Positions 1 to 11,648 of a DNA stretch of 64,000 nucleotides are shown one piece after another. The position numbers and the translations under genes were made by a program. The notes beneath the pieces were generated by a model. The model saw only the letters and a program-made list of their open reading frames with translations. It was not told the DNA's origin and ran no database searches. This DNA is from Odobenus rosmarus divergens (Eukaryota > Chordata > Mammalia > Carnivora > Odobenidae), in the NCBI RefSeq assembly GCF_000321225.1, contig NW_004450460.1, positions 1,228,881 through 1,292,880 on the forward strand, given 5' to 3'. The first letter of the stretch is position 1. Each line of letters starts with the position of its first letter.

Positions 1-105
1 ATGCACAAACAATGAATCATGGAACACTACATCAAAAACTAATGATGTAATGTATGGTGATTAACATAACAATAAAAAAATTAAAAAAAATAAAAAAGGG
101 ATTGA
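1..105 (+). mobile_element. LINE-1 3' end with A-rich tail
   Basis: The first bases match the 3' UTR end of the LINE-1 copy that closes near 28579: the same 'catcaaaaactaatgatgta' block followed by 'gtatggtga' and an A-rich tail. Only the last part of the element is in the window; its body lies upstream. The tail runs into another A-rich stretch, so the right boundary is approximate. Confidence 0.8.
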
Positions 106-1263
106 TAAGATGTTGGTTGAAAAAGGGAAAAAGAAAAGTTCCAAAAAAAAAGACAGTTCAAAAAATTAACTTTGAAAGACTAAAGAATCATGGTAAAAAA
201 ACCATGAATTCTATGTGCAGTATTCCCCTAGCGCTGGAGTTCTCCCTTTCTCCTTGATCGGTAAACTTGGTCTTGGCTTGCTGGCTGTTCTTGCTGATCT
301 TCTGGGGGAGGGGCCTGTTGCCATGGTTCCCAAATGCCTTTGCCAGAGGTGGAACTGCCTGGCCTTTGCCAGTCCGGGCTAAGTAATCTGCTCAGGTTTG
401 CTCTCGGGAGCTTTTGTTCCCTGCAAGCTTTCCATACAGCTTTGGAGGACGAGAGTGAAAATGGCAGCCTCCCAATCTCTGCCCCAGAGGAGCTGAGAAC
501 TTGGACCCCTATGCCTCAGTGCGCCCCCAGAGAAAAGCAGTCAATCACTCCTGTCTCCCTGGTCTCCGGCTGCACTCTGTGCTCACCCGGCCTGTGACCG
601 AGCGTTTCTGTCTCTGGTACACAACCCCGTGTGGAGTCTCCAAACCCAGCAGATCCCTGCAGTGCACTCCCGCACCACTCCTCTGGGGGAGGAAGGAGAG
701 TCTCCCCCGATCTGCCGCTTCTTGGGTCCCTGCTGGAGGAGCAGTGGCCCGACTGTGCCGCTGATCACGGTTTATGGCAACCCCGAGCTGAGGAGCGTGC
801 TCCTCAACTCCGTCTCTGCAGCCGGCTTCCCGGCTCCGATACCTGGGAGCTCTGCCACACTCAGGCACCCCCAGTTTTTCTGTGACCCCGAGGGTCCTGA
901 GACCACACTGTCCCGCGAGGGTTCCACCCCCCGCTTAGCCACTGGAGCGACGTCCCTCAACGGAGCCAACTTCTAAAAGTTCCAATTTTGTGCTCAGCTG
1001 TTCTATCACTTGCCAGAAGCGGAGGCCAGAGGCCCCCTCCCCCGCCGTCTATCCTCCCTAATATCACCTCGGATTCATTTCTCCGCATGTCCTACCTTCC
1101 AGAAAGTGGTCGTTTTTCTGTTCAGAGAGTTGTTGCTATTCCTTTCTTCAATCTCCTGTTTAGTTCGTAGGTGTTCAGAATGGTTTGATCCCTATCCAGC
1201 TGAATTCCTGGGACCAGGCAAAATCCAGGTCTCCTCCTTCTCTGCCATCTTGCTCTGCCCCCC
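106..1263 (-). mobile_element. CpG-rich antisense LINE-1 5' UTR-like block
   Basis: From about 290 to 1263 the sequence is GC- and CpG-rich, unlike its AT-rich surroundings. Read on the minus strand from 1263 it begins with a poly-G/cagagcaagatggc motif, which is how mammalian LINE-1 5' UTRs start (5' G run, then the YY1-type 'aagatggc' site). This fits the internal promoter region of a carnivore LINE-1 in antisense orientation. The remainder of that element is not attached to it. Several open frames cross the block, but none resembles a known protein. Family assignment rests on the motif at the end and on memory of carnivore LINE-1 sequence. Confidence 0.6.
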
Positions 1264-1856
1264 CATTTTTGCTTTTAAAATATCTGTGCTACACAAAGCA
1301 ATCTACACATTCCTTGCAATCCCTATCAAAATACTAACAACATTTTTCACAGAGCTAGAACAAACAATTTTAAAATTTGTATGGAACCAGAAAAGACACC
1401 AAATAGCCAAAGGAGTGTTGAAAAAAAACAAAACAAAACAAAAACAAACCCAAAGCTGGAGACATCATAATTCCAGACTTTATGCTATGTTACAAATCTG
1501 TAATCATCATCAAGACAGTATGGTACTGGCACAAGAACAGAACATAGATCAATGGAACAGAATAGAGAACCCAGAAATGGACCTTCAACTCTACTATGGA
1601 CAATTAAAATCTTCAACAAAGTGGAAAGAATATCCAATGGAAAAAAGACAGTCTTTTCAACAAATGGTGTTGGGAAAATCGGACAGTCACATGCAGAAGA
1701 ATGAAACTGGATCACTTTCTTGGACCATATATAAAAATAAATTCAAAATGGTTGAAAGACCTAAATGTGAGACAGGAATCCATCAAAATCCTAGAGAGGA
1801 AAACAAGTGGAAACCTCTTTGACCTTGGCCACAGCACCTTCTTGCTATACATGTCT
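1264..1856 (+). mobile_element. LINE-1 ORF2 3' remnant
   Basis: The plus strand encodes degraded LINE-1 ORF2 C-terminal sequence, including residues resembling [14 protein letters not shown] and later [19 protein letters not shown]. The same segments occur in the younger element at 27018-27260. A poly-A expansion near 1427-1447 and several indels break the frame. It starts immediately after the antisense 5' UTR-like block and stops before any 3' UTR or tail. Confidence 0.85.
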
Positions 1857-1989
1857 CCATAGTCAATTGAAGAGTCTTGAATCATTTTAACTCTCATGAC
1901 AATGATTCCTCTGGAGCCACTCATGTTATCAGTGCTGATATTTTTTTCCATATTGTTTATAATACCCCCCCAAATCAGTCATGATTTCT

Positions 1990-3240
1990 TTGTTTGTTTT
2001 TGTTAGTCAACATGATTTATATTTACTCACATGATGGTTGCCTTTAGTAACCTGTTCCTTGCCTCTCAGTTTAATTTCCTTCTTCCTGAATTACATTCTG
2101 AATAAGTTACTACTGCAGAGGTCTGATGGTGGGTAAGCTCTGTCAGTCTAATTTGAAAGTGTCTTTATTTTATACTTAATTATTGACTGATAGTTTAGGT
2201 GGGTATAGAATTCCAGGTTGACAGAAATTTCTGCTTAGTATTTGAACTCCCCCCCCTTTTTTTTTTTACCTCCTAGCCCTTTCATTGAGAAGTTTGTTGT
2301 CAATTCAATTATTTTTTTTTAAAGATTTTATTTATTTATTTGAGAGAGAGAATGAGAGAGAGAGAGAATGAGAAGGGGGAGGGGTCCAAGGGAGAAGCAG
2401 ACTCCCTGCCGAGCAGGGACCCCGATGCGGGACTCGATCCCGGGACTCCAGGATCATGACCTGAGCCGAAGGCAGTCGCTTAACCAACTGAGCCACCCAG
2501 GCGCCCGTCAATTCAATTATTAATTAAGTTTTTTTCTGATACCTTTTACGATTTTTCTATTTGCCATTATATTCTGAGGTTTTACTATGATGTGGCTAGG
2601 TTTGGATTTATTTATATTTTTATTTATCATGCTTTAGATTTGTGATTATTCAATATGAAATGCATTCTTTTATTAATTTTGGATGATTATTGTGTCCAAA
2701 TATTGAATTTTATCCACTGTCTCTATACTCTTCTTCCAAAATTCACATGAGATATATATTGAACACTTTCGTTCTAGTCTTCATGTTCCTTAAGGGTCTT
2801 TTCATATTTAAATTTTTTTCCATACTGCATTCCAGTTAATTTCCTTTGATATTTCTCTCCTGCTTAACAATTCTTTCTGCATCGTATGTACTTTTCTGTT
2901 TAACTGCAATTTTAGATTTTTAATTTTAGTGACATTATATTTCATGTTGGTAATTCTCTATGAACACTCTTTTAAATCTATTTTTAAAAGTTTATTATTC
3001 TTTCTTTATGGATGCAGTTCTTCCTTATGTTTTGTGGTTTATGACACTTTTTTCATATTGTTTTTCCTTTATTTTACAAGTTTAGGTTCCTAATCCTTCT
3101 GTTTATTGTAAATACTGATTCTTGCTCATGAAAGTTTATTTTTTAATTTTTTGTATTATAAACTCATCTTTAGCAGTGCTTATTCTTCTGTCCCTTTCCC
3201 TTCACTCCTAATCCATTCCCAGTGCAAATCCTATGTCCTA
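1990..3240 (-). mobile_element. Ancient LINE-1 (L1M-type) 5'/ORF1-region remnant
   Basis: AT-rich sequence with phrases such as 'gtgggtatagaattccaggt' and the T-rich block after 2520 resembles the antisense 5'/ORF1 region of old mammal-wide LINE-1 families. It is interrupted by a SINE at 2314-2506 and appears to continue after the LTR, at 3830-4486. No open frame of interest is present. Family and boundaries are approximate. Confidence 0.5.
2314..2506 (-). mobile_element. tRNA-derived carnivore SINE (SINEC-type)
   Basis: The plus strand reads T-rich tail, (TTTA)n, GA-rich tract, then a tRNA-like head ending 'gagccacccaggcgcc', so the SINE lies on the minus strand. An exact 15-bp target-site duplication, gtcaattcaattatt, flanks it at 2299-2313 and 2507-2521. 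The perfect duplication suggests a fairly young insertion. Confidence 0.95.
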
Positions 3241-3715
3241 GGTGGTTTGGATTCCAGACCCCCAAGGATGTCCTAATCCCTGGAACCTATGAATATGTTA
3301 CCTCACATGGTAAAGGAGATTGTGCAGATGTGATTAAGAGTCTTGAGATGCGAGATTATGCTGGATAGTCCTGGTGTACCCAGTGGAATCACCAGGGTCT
3401 TTATAAGAGGCAATCTTTATATGAAGGTCCTTTGAGAGACAGAGAATGAGACATAACCACAAAACTGGATACCAGAGTGATGTGCTTTGAAGATGGAAGG
3501 GGGATGAGCCAAGGAATGCAGGCAATTTCTAGAAACTAGAAAAGGCAATGAAATGGATTCTTTCCTTGAGCCTCCAGGGGAGACACAGCCTTGCTGACAC
3601 CACTCAATGTGGTGAGTCTTCCGACCTCCAGAACTGTAAGATAATAAGTTGGTGTTGTTTTAAGACATTAAGTTTGTGATAATTTGTGCAGCAACAGTAG
3701 ACTGTACTACATTTA
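3240..3715 (+). mobile_element. MLT1-like solo LTR (ERVL-MaLR)
   Basis: The order of conserved phrases matches the mammalian MaLR/MLT1 LTR group: 'atgtcctaatccctggaacc', 'gtgattaagagtcttgagat', 'ataagaggcaa', and 'cctccagaactgtaagataa' followed by 'taagttggtgttgttttaag'. It is a non-coding LTR with no internal genes. Subfamily is not resolved. Confidence 0.7.
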
Positions 3716-3829
3716 CTATGTGTGGTTACTAATCAAACAAATCAATAATTCAAAATATATATTTATCTGCACTTAATGTACATACCTATTTGCCTACCAA
3801 TTAGCCTTCAAGAAATATTTTCTAAGGGA

Positions 3830-4486
3830 AAAATTGCAAATGACAGTTTGATTGTAATGTATCTCAATGTGGATCTTTTTGGGTTTAATGTGACTGTAGT
3901 TCTTTGAGTTTCTTGAATTTATACGTCCATTTATTTCCTCAGATTAGACGTTTTTGTCCATTATTTCTTCAAATAAACTCTCTGCCTCTTTCTCTTCTGC
4001 TGCTGCTGTTGGGACTCCCACAATGTATATATCAAGCTCCTTGTTGGTGACCCATACATCCCTTAGGCTCTCTTCACTTTTCTTCATTCTTTTTTCTTCA
4101 TGCTCCTCTGACTTGATTTCAGTAACCTGCCTTCAAACTCACAAGTTTGCAATTGAACCCCTTTAGTAAATTTTTCAGTTCCGTTATTGTATTTTTCAGC
4201 TCCAGAATTTGTTTTTTTTTAAATTTTATTCTCTTTGTTGATATTCTCATTTTGTGCATGCATTGTTTTCCTGATTTCATTCAGTGGTCATTCTGTGCTC
4301 TCTTTTTAGCTCATTGAGCATCTTTGTGACATTTATTTTAAACTCTGTCAGGCAGCTCATAGATCTCTATTTCTTTAGGGTTGGTTGGTTTCTAGAGTTT
4401 TATTTTATTCATTTGGTTGGTCCATGTTTCCTTGTTTCTTTGTATGACTTGCATTTTTATTATTGTCATTGAGACTTGGTTATTTT
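3830..4486 (-). mobile_element. Ancient LINE-1 5'/ORF1-region remnant, continued
   Basis: Phrases such as 'ccattatttcttcaaataaa' and 'tgctgttgggactcccacaa' resemble the antisense ORF1/5' region of old LINE-1s, and similar wording recurs near 48790-48900. The GAPDH retrocopy is inserted at its TTAAAA site at 4485-4490, and the flanking sequence resumes at 5817. Confidence 0.5.
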
Positions 4487-4568
4487 AAAAAACAACCACC
4501 CCGCTCTCTGCTCCTCCCCGTTCGACAGACAGCCGCACGTTCTGGTGCAGTGCCAGCCGCGTCCCTGA

Positions 4569-5576
<1,008 letters not shown>

Positions 5577-5759
5577 GAGCCCCCTGGACCACGAGCCCCA
5601 GCGAGAGCAAGAGGAAGAGAGAGGCCATCAGCTGCTGGGGAGTCCCTGCCCCAACTTATCCCGCAAAACACTGAGAATCTCCCGACCTCCACCGTTTCCA
5701 TCCCAGACCCCCTGAAGAAGGGGAGGGGCTTGGGGAGCCCTACCTTATCATGTACCATC

Positions 5760-5765
5760 AATAAA
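5760..5765 (+). promoter_or_regulatory. GAPDH: Polyadenylation signal of the GAPDH retrocopy
   Basis: AATAAA stands about 18 nt before the start of the copied poly-A tract. It is the inherited signal of the parent GAPDH mRNA and marks the insert as a complete 3' end. Confidence 0.9.
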
Positions 5766-5816
5766 GTATACTGTACCCAGCCAAAAAAAAAAAAAAAAAA
5801 AAAAAACAACCACCCC

Positions 5817-7560
5817 TCCCAGTTTTACTGACTGGCTTTGTGCAGTGGGGGACATTCACTGATTAGCCTAGCTAGAGGTTCTAGGATCCCTCAGACTTTT
5901 CCAGGGATGTGTCTTCTTGAAGTTTGTGTGTGTATGCTTTCAGTCATCTCAAATTCTCTAAGCATTCTGTCCCTGCTTCTCAGAAGCCTGTAATCTCTGG
6001 AACCCTCTGCCATCTGCTCTGGAACTGTGGCTCTAATGTGTCATGTGATTGTGTATGCTTGCAGTGGCTTTTTTTTTTTTTGCAGTGGCTTCTAAACAAA
6101 GCCACCAGTCCAGTCAGTGCTGTGTGTCAGGCAAGACAAATGCCAACGCCTCAGACATCAGATTGTTCTTTGTTAATTATCAGTTAACATTGTTAGAAAC
6201 TTTTCCTTTGCTATGCAGATATTTTCTTTTATTTTTACTGTTTATTTTTCTTTTATGCCAAATTTATCACTCATTTCTTTAGTGGCCAGCTGAATTTTGT
6301 GTCATGCTTAGAAAGAACTCTTCTATTCCAATATTACTTAAAATTCCTATTTACTTTTAGTTATTTTATGTTTTTCTTTCTGCTTATGCCTTTACTCTGT
6401 ATGGAATTTATTTTTGGACTAAGAGGTGAGGTAAGCATCCATTTTTAATTTTCCTAGATCCTACATAATTGTTTTAACACCATTTATGGAACAGTATTTT
6501 TTCTTACAAATTTAAAATGCTATCTTTTTCATTAGGTATTTCTCATGCATGTTTGATTCTCTTTCTGGTGTCTCTTTTCTTTCTTCTACATTTATCTGTT
6601 GGATTTTCATGTGTTTATGTCAAGTTGTTTGGATTATCATAGCCTTGTAATAACTTTTGATATCTGGTCCCCTTCCTTTTTAGCATTTTCATGGCTATTG
6701 TTTTCTGTATAAATGTTACAATCAGCAAAGCTGCTTAAAATACCTTTTTGGTTATTTATGCAGATCAAATGTCTAGGTTAATTTAGGAAGAATTGATTTG
6801 ATTATAAATTAAAACTTCCTATTAAAATAAGAACTATCTATTCTTTTATTTGTGACTCTTTTTATGTCTCAGTATATTCAAGTTTTCTTCACATAGATTT
6901 TTAAAGACTTTTATTAAAAATTTTACTGAAATACAAATTCATGGAGAAAATTGAACATAAGTCAGCTTCCTGAATTTCCACAAATGGAACACACATGTAA
7001 CCAGCACTCAGATTTAGAAATAGAACATTACCAGACCATAGAAACTCTCTTCGTGTGCCCTTCCCAGCTACTTCCCTACTAAAGGAACCCTTATCCTGAC
7101 CTTTAATGAAATAGATTAGCCTTTTTGTTGTTGTTTTGTTTTTGTTTTTGCATGTGTGCTTCATATAGAAGGAGTCATACAATATATACCCTTTTGTCTG
7201 GCTTCTTCTTTTTTTTAAAAAAGATTTTATTTATGAGAGAGAGAGTGAGCATGAGTGGTGGGGGAGAGGGAGAGGGAGAAGTAGACTCCCCGCTGAGCAG
7301 GGAGACTGACGTGGGGCTCGGATCCCAGGACCCTGGGATCATGACCTGAGCTGAAGGTAGATTCCTAAACATCTGAGCCACCCAGGTGTCCTTGTCTGGC
7401 TTCTTTTACTCAACATTATGTCTGTAAGATTCTCATTGCCACATAGTATCCCACTGAGTGACTATGCCACGAATAAATGTTCCTCCCTGCTATTAGTGGA
7501 CAGTTTCAGTTTTTAGTACTAGAAGTGCTGCTTTTTTGTATAGACTTTTAAAAATATTTT
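5817..7560 (-). mobile_element. Old LINE-1 remnants in antisense orientation
   Basis: Sequence after the GAPDH insert continues the old LINE-1 target. From about 6350 to 6900 it resembles antisense ORF2, and from 6905 to 7560 an antisense 3' UTR ('gtctggcttcttttactcaa' with a 'catagtatccca' block). A SINE interrupts it at 7208. The open frames are short and have no recognisable protein match. No gene is seen from 5817 to 8014. Confidence 0.55.
7208..7391 (-). mobile_element. SINEC-type SINE
   Basis: Minus-strand SINE with the usual T-rich tail and 'gagccacccaggtgtcc' head. The 14-bp duplication ttgtctggcttctt lies at 7194-7207 and 7392-7405. It is inserted in an old LINE-1 3' UTR. Confidence 0.93.
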
Positions 7561-8014
7561 TTACAAGGCTCATATTTAACGGGTGGGTTTTCTCTTATTA
7601 TATTTCTGTTTGTTATGTGTGAATAGAGAGATATTAATTTTACATGTTAATTATATACCTGGCCCTCTATCTGAATGTACTTATATTTTGAGTATTTTTC
7701 ATTTGACTTGTTTTGTTTTTTTCCAGTTATACAATGGAACTGTCTGTAAATAATGATAATTTTGCTTCCTCTTTTCAATTGTTATATTTTGTGTTTCATT
7801 CTCTTTAATAATTATATTGAATAATGCCATCAAAGCAAGTAAAATAATACTGACAATAGTGAAATCAAAGTAAATATTGCCAAATTACCTTCAGAAAAAA
7901 TAATTGCACCTGTTTTTACTCCCATCAACAATGCACAGATGTTTTTAAATTTCCCATTGGAATATCTATTGAAGAAGCGTCATGGAGAAAGAGGGTGCTT
8001 GAGTTAGAAATGTG

Positions 8015-8020
8015 TTTATT
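8015..8020 (-). promoter_or_regulatory. KRTAP5: Polyadenylation signal for the KRTAP5 copy at 8501-8836
   Basis: TTTATT on the plus strand is AATAAA on the gene strand, 481 nt past the stop codon. This matches the 400-610 nt 3' UTR lengths of the other copies. Confidence 0.7.
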
Positions 8021-8500
8021 CAGAGCTCTCACAAGGTCCAATCTGGACCTTAGTAGGTGAAAGAAGCACAGGTAAATTAGAAGGAAGTGCCAGAGTTGGG
8101 CCTGGTGATGTGTGGGGGAGTGGGAAGAGTGGTGCATACCTCACGGGTCTGGACTCCAGTCATTGGCCTTGTGGTATTCCCAGGCTCAGCCAATTCCCTT
8201 GTGTGGGATGGGGGTGATGACTCTGGGGGTCAGGGTCCTGAGGGGACTGTAATTGAGGGGGGAGGAATTCCTCTTCTCCAAGGCAAATGAGGCAGGGGAA
8301 TCTAGAGTAGGACAAAAGGTATGAATAGATGCACTTCTCCTTCATAATCTGGGGAGCAACCCCACTGGGATTGGAGATTTGGGCTGCCAATTCTGGAAAA
8401 GATGGATTTAGATCTGCAATTAGTGGTTTGGTATGGAGCACTGGTCGTTTCCTACAGATCCTGGATCTGTGGGGGCCACTTGAATTCCATGGACATGGCC

Positions 8501-8836
8501 TCAGATCTTGCACTGGCAGCAGCAGAGGACACAGCAGCTGGACTGGGAGCAGCAGGGTTTGCCGCAGCTGGACTGGGAGCAGCAGGGGACACAGCAGTTG
8601 GACTGGGAGCAACCACAGGAGCCATAGGAGCCACAGCCCCCCTTGGAGCTCCCACAGGAGCCACAGCTGGAGCAGGTGCAGGCTGGCACACAGCAGCACA
8701 CGGGTTTGCAGCAGCCAGAGCCGCAGCCCCCACAGCCGGAGCCATAGCCCCCACAGCCAGAGCCACAGCCTCCACAGCCAGAGCCACAGCCCCCACAGCC
8801 AGAGCCACAGCCTCCAGAACAGCCACAGCAGCCCAT
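8501..8836 (-). CDS. KRTAP5: Keratin-associated protein 5-like (ultra-high sulfur), intact
   Basis: A single-exon gene encoding 111 residues, of which 36 are Cys. KRTAP5 proteins are matrix proteins of the hair shaft that cross-link keratin intermediate filaments by disulfides. The N-terminus is the family signature [17 protein letters not shown]. Residues up to about 43 are GSGCGGC repeats. These are followed by [20 protein letters not shown], a short SSKGGC segment, and CCSQSSC-type modules ending C-Q-C-K-I. It lacks the GYCVPIC insert found in the copies at 21.6 and 29.5 kb. Near the C-terminus it has [10 protein letters not shown] where its paralogs have [10 protein letters not shown]. 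The ATG is fixed by the conserved leader just upstream, shared by all copies. It has a TATA-like box about 90 nt upstream and a downstream AATAAA. Orthology to a particular numbered human KRTAP5 gene cannot be decided here. Confidence 0.95.
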   Translation of the reverse strand: MGCCGCSGGCGSGCGGCGSGCGGCGSGCGGYGSGCGGCGSGCCKPVCCCVPACTCSSCGSCGSSKGGCGSYGSCGCSQSNCCVPCCSQSSCGKPCCSQSSCCVLCCCQCKI

Positions 8837-8923
8837 GGTTCTGGTGGGTTGAGGGTGGAGCAGGTTAGAGGATCAGGTGCAGAGGACAGGTGTTCAGGTG
8901 TGGAGCCTCCTGCACCAGGAGCC

Positions 8924-8932
8924 CTTTCTATA
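8924..8932 (-). promoter_or_regulatory. KRTAP5: TATA-like box TATAGAAAG
   Basis: On the gene strand the block reads GGTATAGAAAGGGCTCC, 88-96 nt before the ATG, at the position of the TATATAAAG box of the copy at 29485. The same GGTATAGAAAGGG variant occurs only at the 61.2-kb copy. Confidence 0.75.
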
Positions 8933-9273
8933 CCTGCCTAGGGTCAGGTAAGATGCTGGGCACATGGTCATTTCCTGGTTTCTGCTTGTGCCATTTCTCT
9001 GGAGTGATGTCTTTTTTGTGCTTCCAGAATCCATGGCCCTCTATTGGCTTTCATCCAACAGATGCCTTTCTAAGTTTCTAAATTTGTCTTCTTCCCCATC
9101 TTGTTTATTACCTGTAAAAAGGAACAGTTCCAGGATTTATTATGTTTCTAATTATCTTAACCATATGTAATTGATGGATCCAGGGGTCTCTCCCACCTTC
9201 GCTGTAGTTTTTGGTACCAAACTGTCCCCATATTTAATTTTAATATTTCATTTTTAAAAATGAGATCTTTGCA

Positions 9274-9377
9274 GGGGCACCTGGTGGGCTCCGTTGGTAG
9301 AGCATGTGACTCTTGATCTCGGGATCATGAGTTTGAGCCCCATGTTGGGTGTAGACATTACTTTAAAAAAAATAAAT
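9274..9377 (+). mobile_element. Short plus-strand tRNA-derived SINE
   Basis: The copy begins ggggcacctggtgggctccg and ends in an AATAAATAAA tail. It is flanked by aaaaatgaRgtctttgca-type duplications (9256-9273 and 9378-9395, one mismatch). It is shorter than the other SINEs because it lacks the long CT/GA tract, so it may belong to an older subfamily. Confidence 0.85.
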
Positions 9378-10369
9378 AAAAATGAGGTCTTTGCAAAGGC
9401 AACAGAAGCAAAAATAAACAAGTGTGACTACATCAAACTGAAAAGCTCCTGCACAGCCAAGGAAACCATCAACAAAATGAAAAGGAAACCTACTACATGG
9501 GAGAAAATATTTGCAAATTGTTTACGTGATAAGGGATTAATATCCAAAACATATAAAGAACTTATACAACTCAAACAAAAACAATCTGATTAAGAAATGG
9601 GCATTTTTCCAAAAAAGACCTACAGATGGTCAACAGACACATGAAAAGATACTCAACATCACTGACCATCAGGGAAATACAAATCACAATGAGGTATCGC
9701 CTCACACCTGTCAGAATACCTAGAATCAAAAAGACAAGAGACAACAGATGTTGGCAAGGATGTGGAGAAAGGGAACCCACGTGTACTGTTGGTGGGAATG
9801 CAAACTGGTGCAGCCACTCTGGAAAACAGTATGGAGGTTCCTCAAAAAATTAAAAATAGAACTACACTATGATCCAGTAATTCCACTTCTGGGTCTTTAT
9901 GCAAATAAAATGAAAACACTAACTTGAAAAGGTACCTGCACCCCTATGTTTATTGTAGCACTATTGACAACAGCCAAGATATGGAAGAAACCTGTGTCCA
10001 CTGAAGATGAATAGATAAAGAAGATGTGGTGTATATCGACAATGGAATATTACTCAGCCATAAAAAGAAGGAAATCTTGCCATTTTCAACAACAGGGATG
10101 GACGTTGTGATTGTCATGCTCAGTGAAACAAGGCAGTGGAAGACAAACACCATGTGATCTCACTTACATGTGGGATCTAAACACAACAACAACACCCCAA
10201 AACCAAGTCCATTGACAAAGAGAACAGACTGGTCATTGCCAAGGCAGGGCTTGGGGGTGGGCAAAATGGGTGAAGGGGCCAAAGTTACCAACTTCCAGTT
10301 ATGAAATATGTAAGTCCTGTAGATGTGGCAGATAGCATGGTGGCCAGAGTCAACAATACTGTGTAGCAT

Positions 10370-10575
10370 GTTTGGTTTTTTTGGTTTGTTTTAGAGAGAG
10401 AGGGAGAAAAAGAGAGAGAGAGAGTAGAGGGAGGGGCAGAGGGAGAGAGAGAATCTCCAGGAGACTGCTTGCTGAGCATGGAGCCCGACATGGGGTTTGA
10501 TCCCACGACCCTGAGATCGTGACCTGAGCCAAACCAAGAATTGGACCCTCAACTGATGGAGACACCCAGGCACCC
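10370..10575 (-). mobile_element. SINEC-type SINE
   Basis: Minus-strand SINE with a GA-rich tract. The duplication caacaatactgtgtagcat at 10351-10369 is repeated at 10576-10594 with one mismatch. It is inserted in a LINE-1 3' UTR. Confidence 0.93.
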
Positions 10576-10861
10576 CAACAATACTGTGTTGCATATTTGA
10601 ACATTGCTGAGGGTACTTCTTGAAAGTTTCCACCATGAGAAGGTGTTGTGACCATGTGTGGTGATGGGTGTTGATCACACTACCATCACGTCACAACAGG
10701 TACAAACACTGACTCATCATGCAGTATACCTGAAACCAAGATCATGTTACATATTGTATCTGAAGGAAAAATTCAGTCTTAGTTAAATAAAAGTAGAAAA
10801 TTAGAGAAGGAAACAAATCACCTATAACCCCACTCCCAAGACTGCTAAGATCTTGCTTGAT

Positions 10862-11648
10862 CCCATGGAAGTTTTTTTTTTTTTGAGAATTTTTTTTCTA
10901 TTTTATTATGTTATATTAGTCACCATATAATACATCATTAGTTTTTGATGTGGTGATCCACCATCCATTGTTTTCGTATAACACCCAGTGCTCCATGCAG
11001 TACGTGCCCTCCTTAATACCCATCACTGGGCTAATCCATCCCCCTCCCCCCCTCCCCTCTAAAACCCTGTTTGTTCTCAGAGTCCATAGCCTCTCATGGT
11101 TCATCTCTCCCTCCGATTTCCCCCCCTTCATTTTCCCCTTCCTTCTCCTAATGTCCTCCCTGCTATTCCTTATTTCCCACAAATAAGTGAAACCATATGA
11201 TAATTGTCTTTCTCTGCTTGACTTATTTCGCTTAGCACAATCTCCTCCAGTCCCATCCATGTTGATGTAAAAGTTGGGTATTCATCCTTTCTAATGGCTG
11301 AGTAATGGAGGAGAACATAGGCAGTAACCTCTTTGACATTGCCCACAGCAACTTCTTTCAAGATACATCTCCAAAAGCTAGTGAAACAAAAGCAAAAATG
11401 AACTTTTGGGACTTCATCAAGATAAAAAGCTTCTGCACAGCAAAAGAAACAGTCAACAAAACAAAGAGGCAACCCACAGAATGGGAGAATATATTTGCAA
11501 ATGACACTACAGATAAAGGGCTGGTATCCAAGATCTATAAAGAACGTCTCAAACTCAACACCCAAAAAACAAATAATCAAGTCAAAAAATGGGCAGAAGA
11601 CATGAAAAGACACTTCTCTGAAGAAGACATACCCATGGAAGTTTTTTT
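10862..11648 (-). mobile_element. Twin-primed (5'-inverted) LINE-1 insertion
   Basis: The exact 17-bp duplication cccatggaagttttttt is at 10862-10878 and 11632-11648. Between the copies, 10879 to about 11310 is an antisense LINE-1 3' end starting with the poly-T tail. About 11311-11631 is sense ORF2 sequence ('gcttctgcacagcaaaagaa', 'gggctggtatccaagatcta', 'gacacttctctgaagaagac'). A head-to-head inversion inside one duplication is the product of twin priming during LINE-1 integration. The ORF2 piece is open at 11305-11700 only by chance fusion with flanking sequence. Confidence 0.93.

Larger units (their letters stand above)
9190..10762 (+). mobile_element. LINE-1 ORF2 C-terminal and 3' UTR remnant
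   Basis: The plus strand carries degraded ORF2 end sequence ('aaagctcctgcacagccaag', 'gaaatacaaatcacaatgag', 'ctcagccataaaaagaagga') and then a 3' UTR ending near 'ttacatattgtatctg'. It is split by one SINE at 9274-9377 (the LINE-1 'tctttgcaaaggcaac' text resumes after it) and by another at 10370-10575. Frames are broken. Confidence 0.85.

Noticed and set aside
1010..1822. 270-codon frame as a gene
   Set aside because: It joins antisense LINE-1 5' UTR sequence to a LINE-1 ORF2 remnant by chance.
2440..2506. tRNA genes suggested by A/B-box-like sequence in the SINE heads
   Set aside because: These are tRNA-derived SINE heads, repeated about twenty times with tails and target duplications, not functional tRNA genes.
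8402..8941. Open frames of up to 179 codons opposite the 8.5-kb KRTAP5 gene, rich in Ala/Gly/Thr, and similar frames at 29300-30055 and 42728-43603
   Set aside because: They arise because the Gly-Cys codon repeats are stop-free in several frames. All copies show the same shadow composition, with no independent signals.
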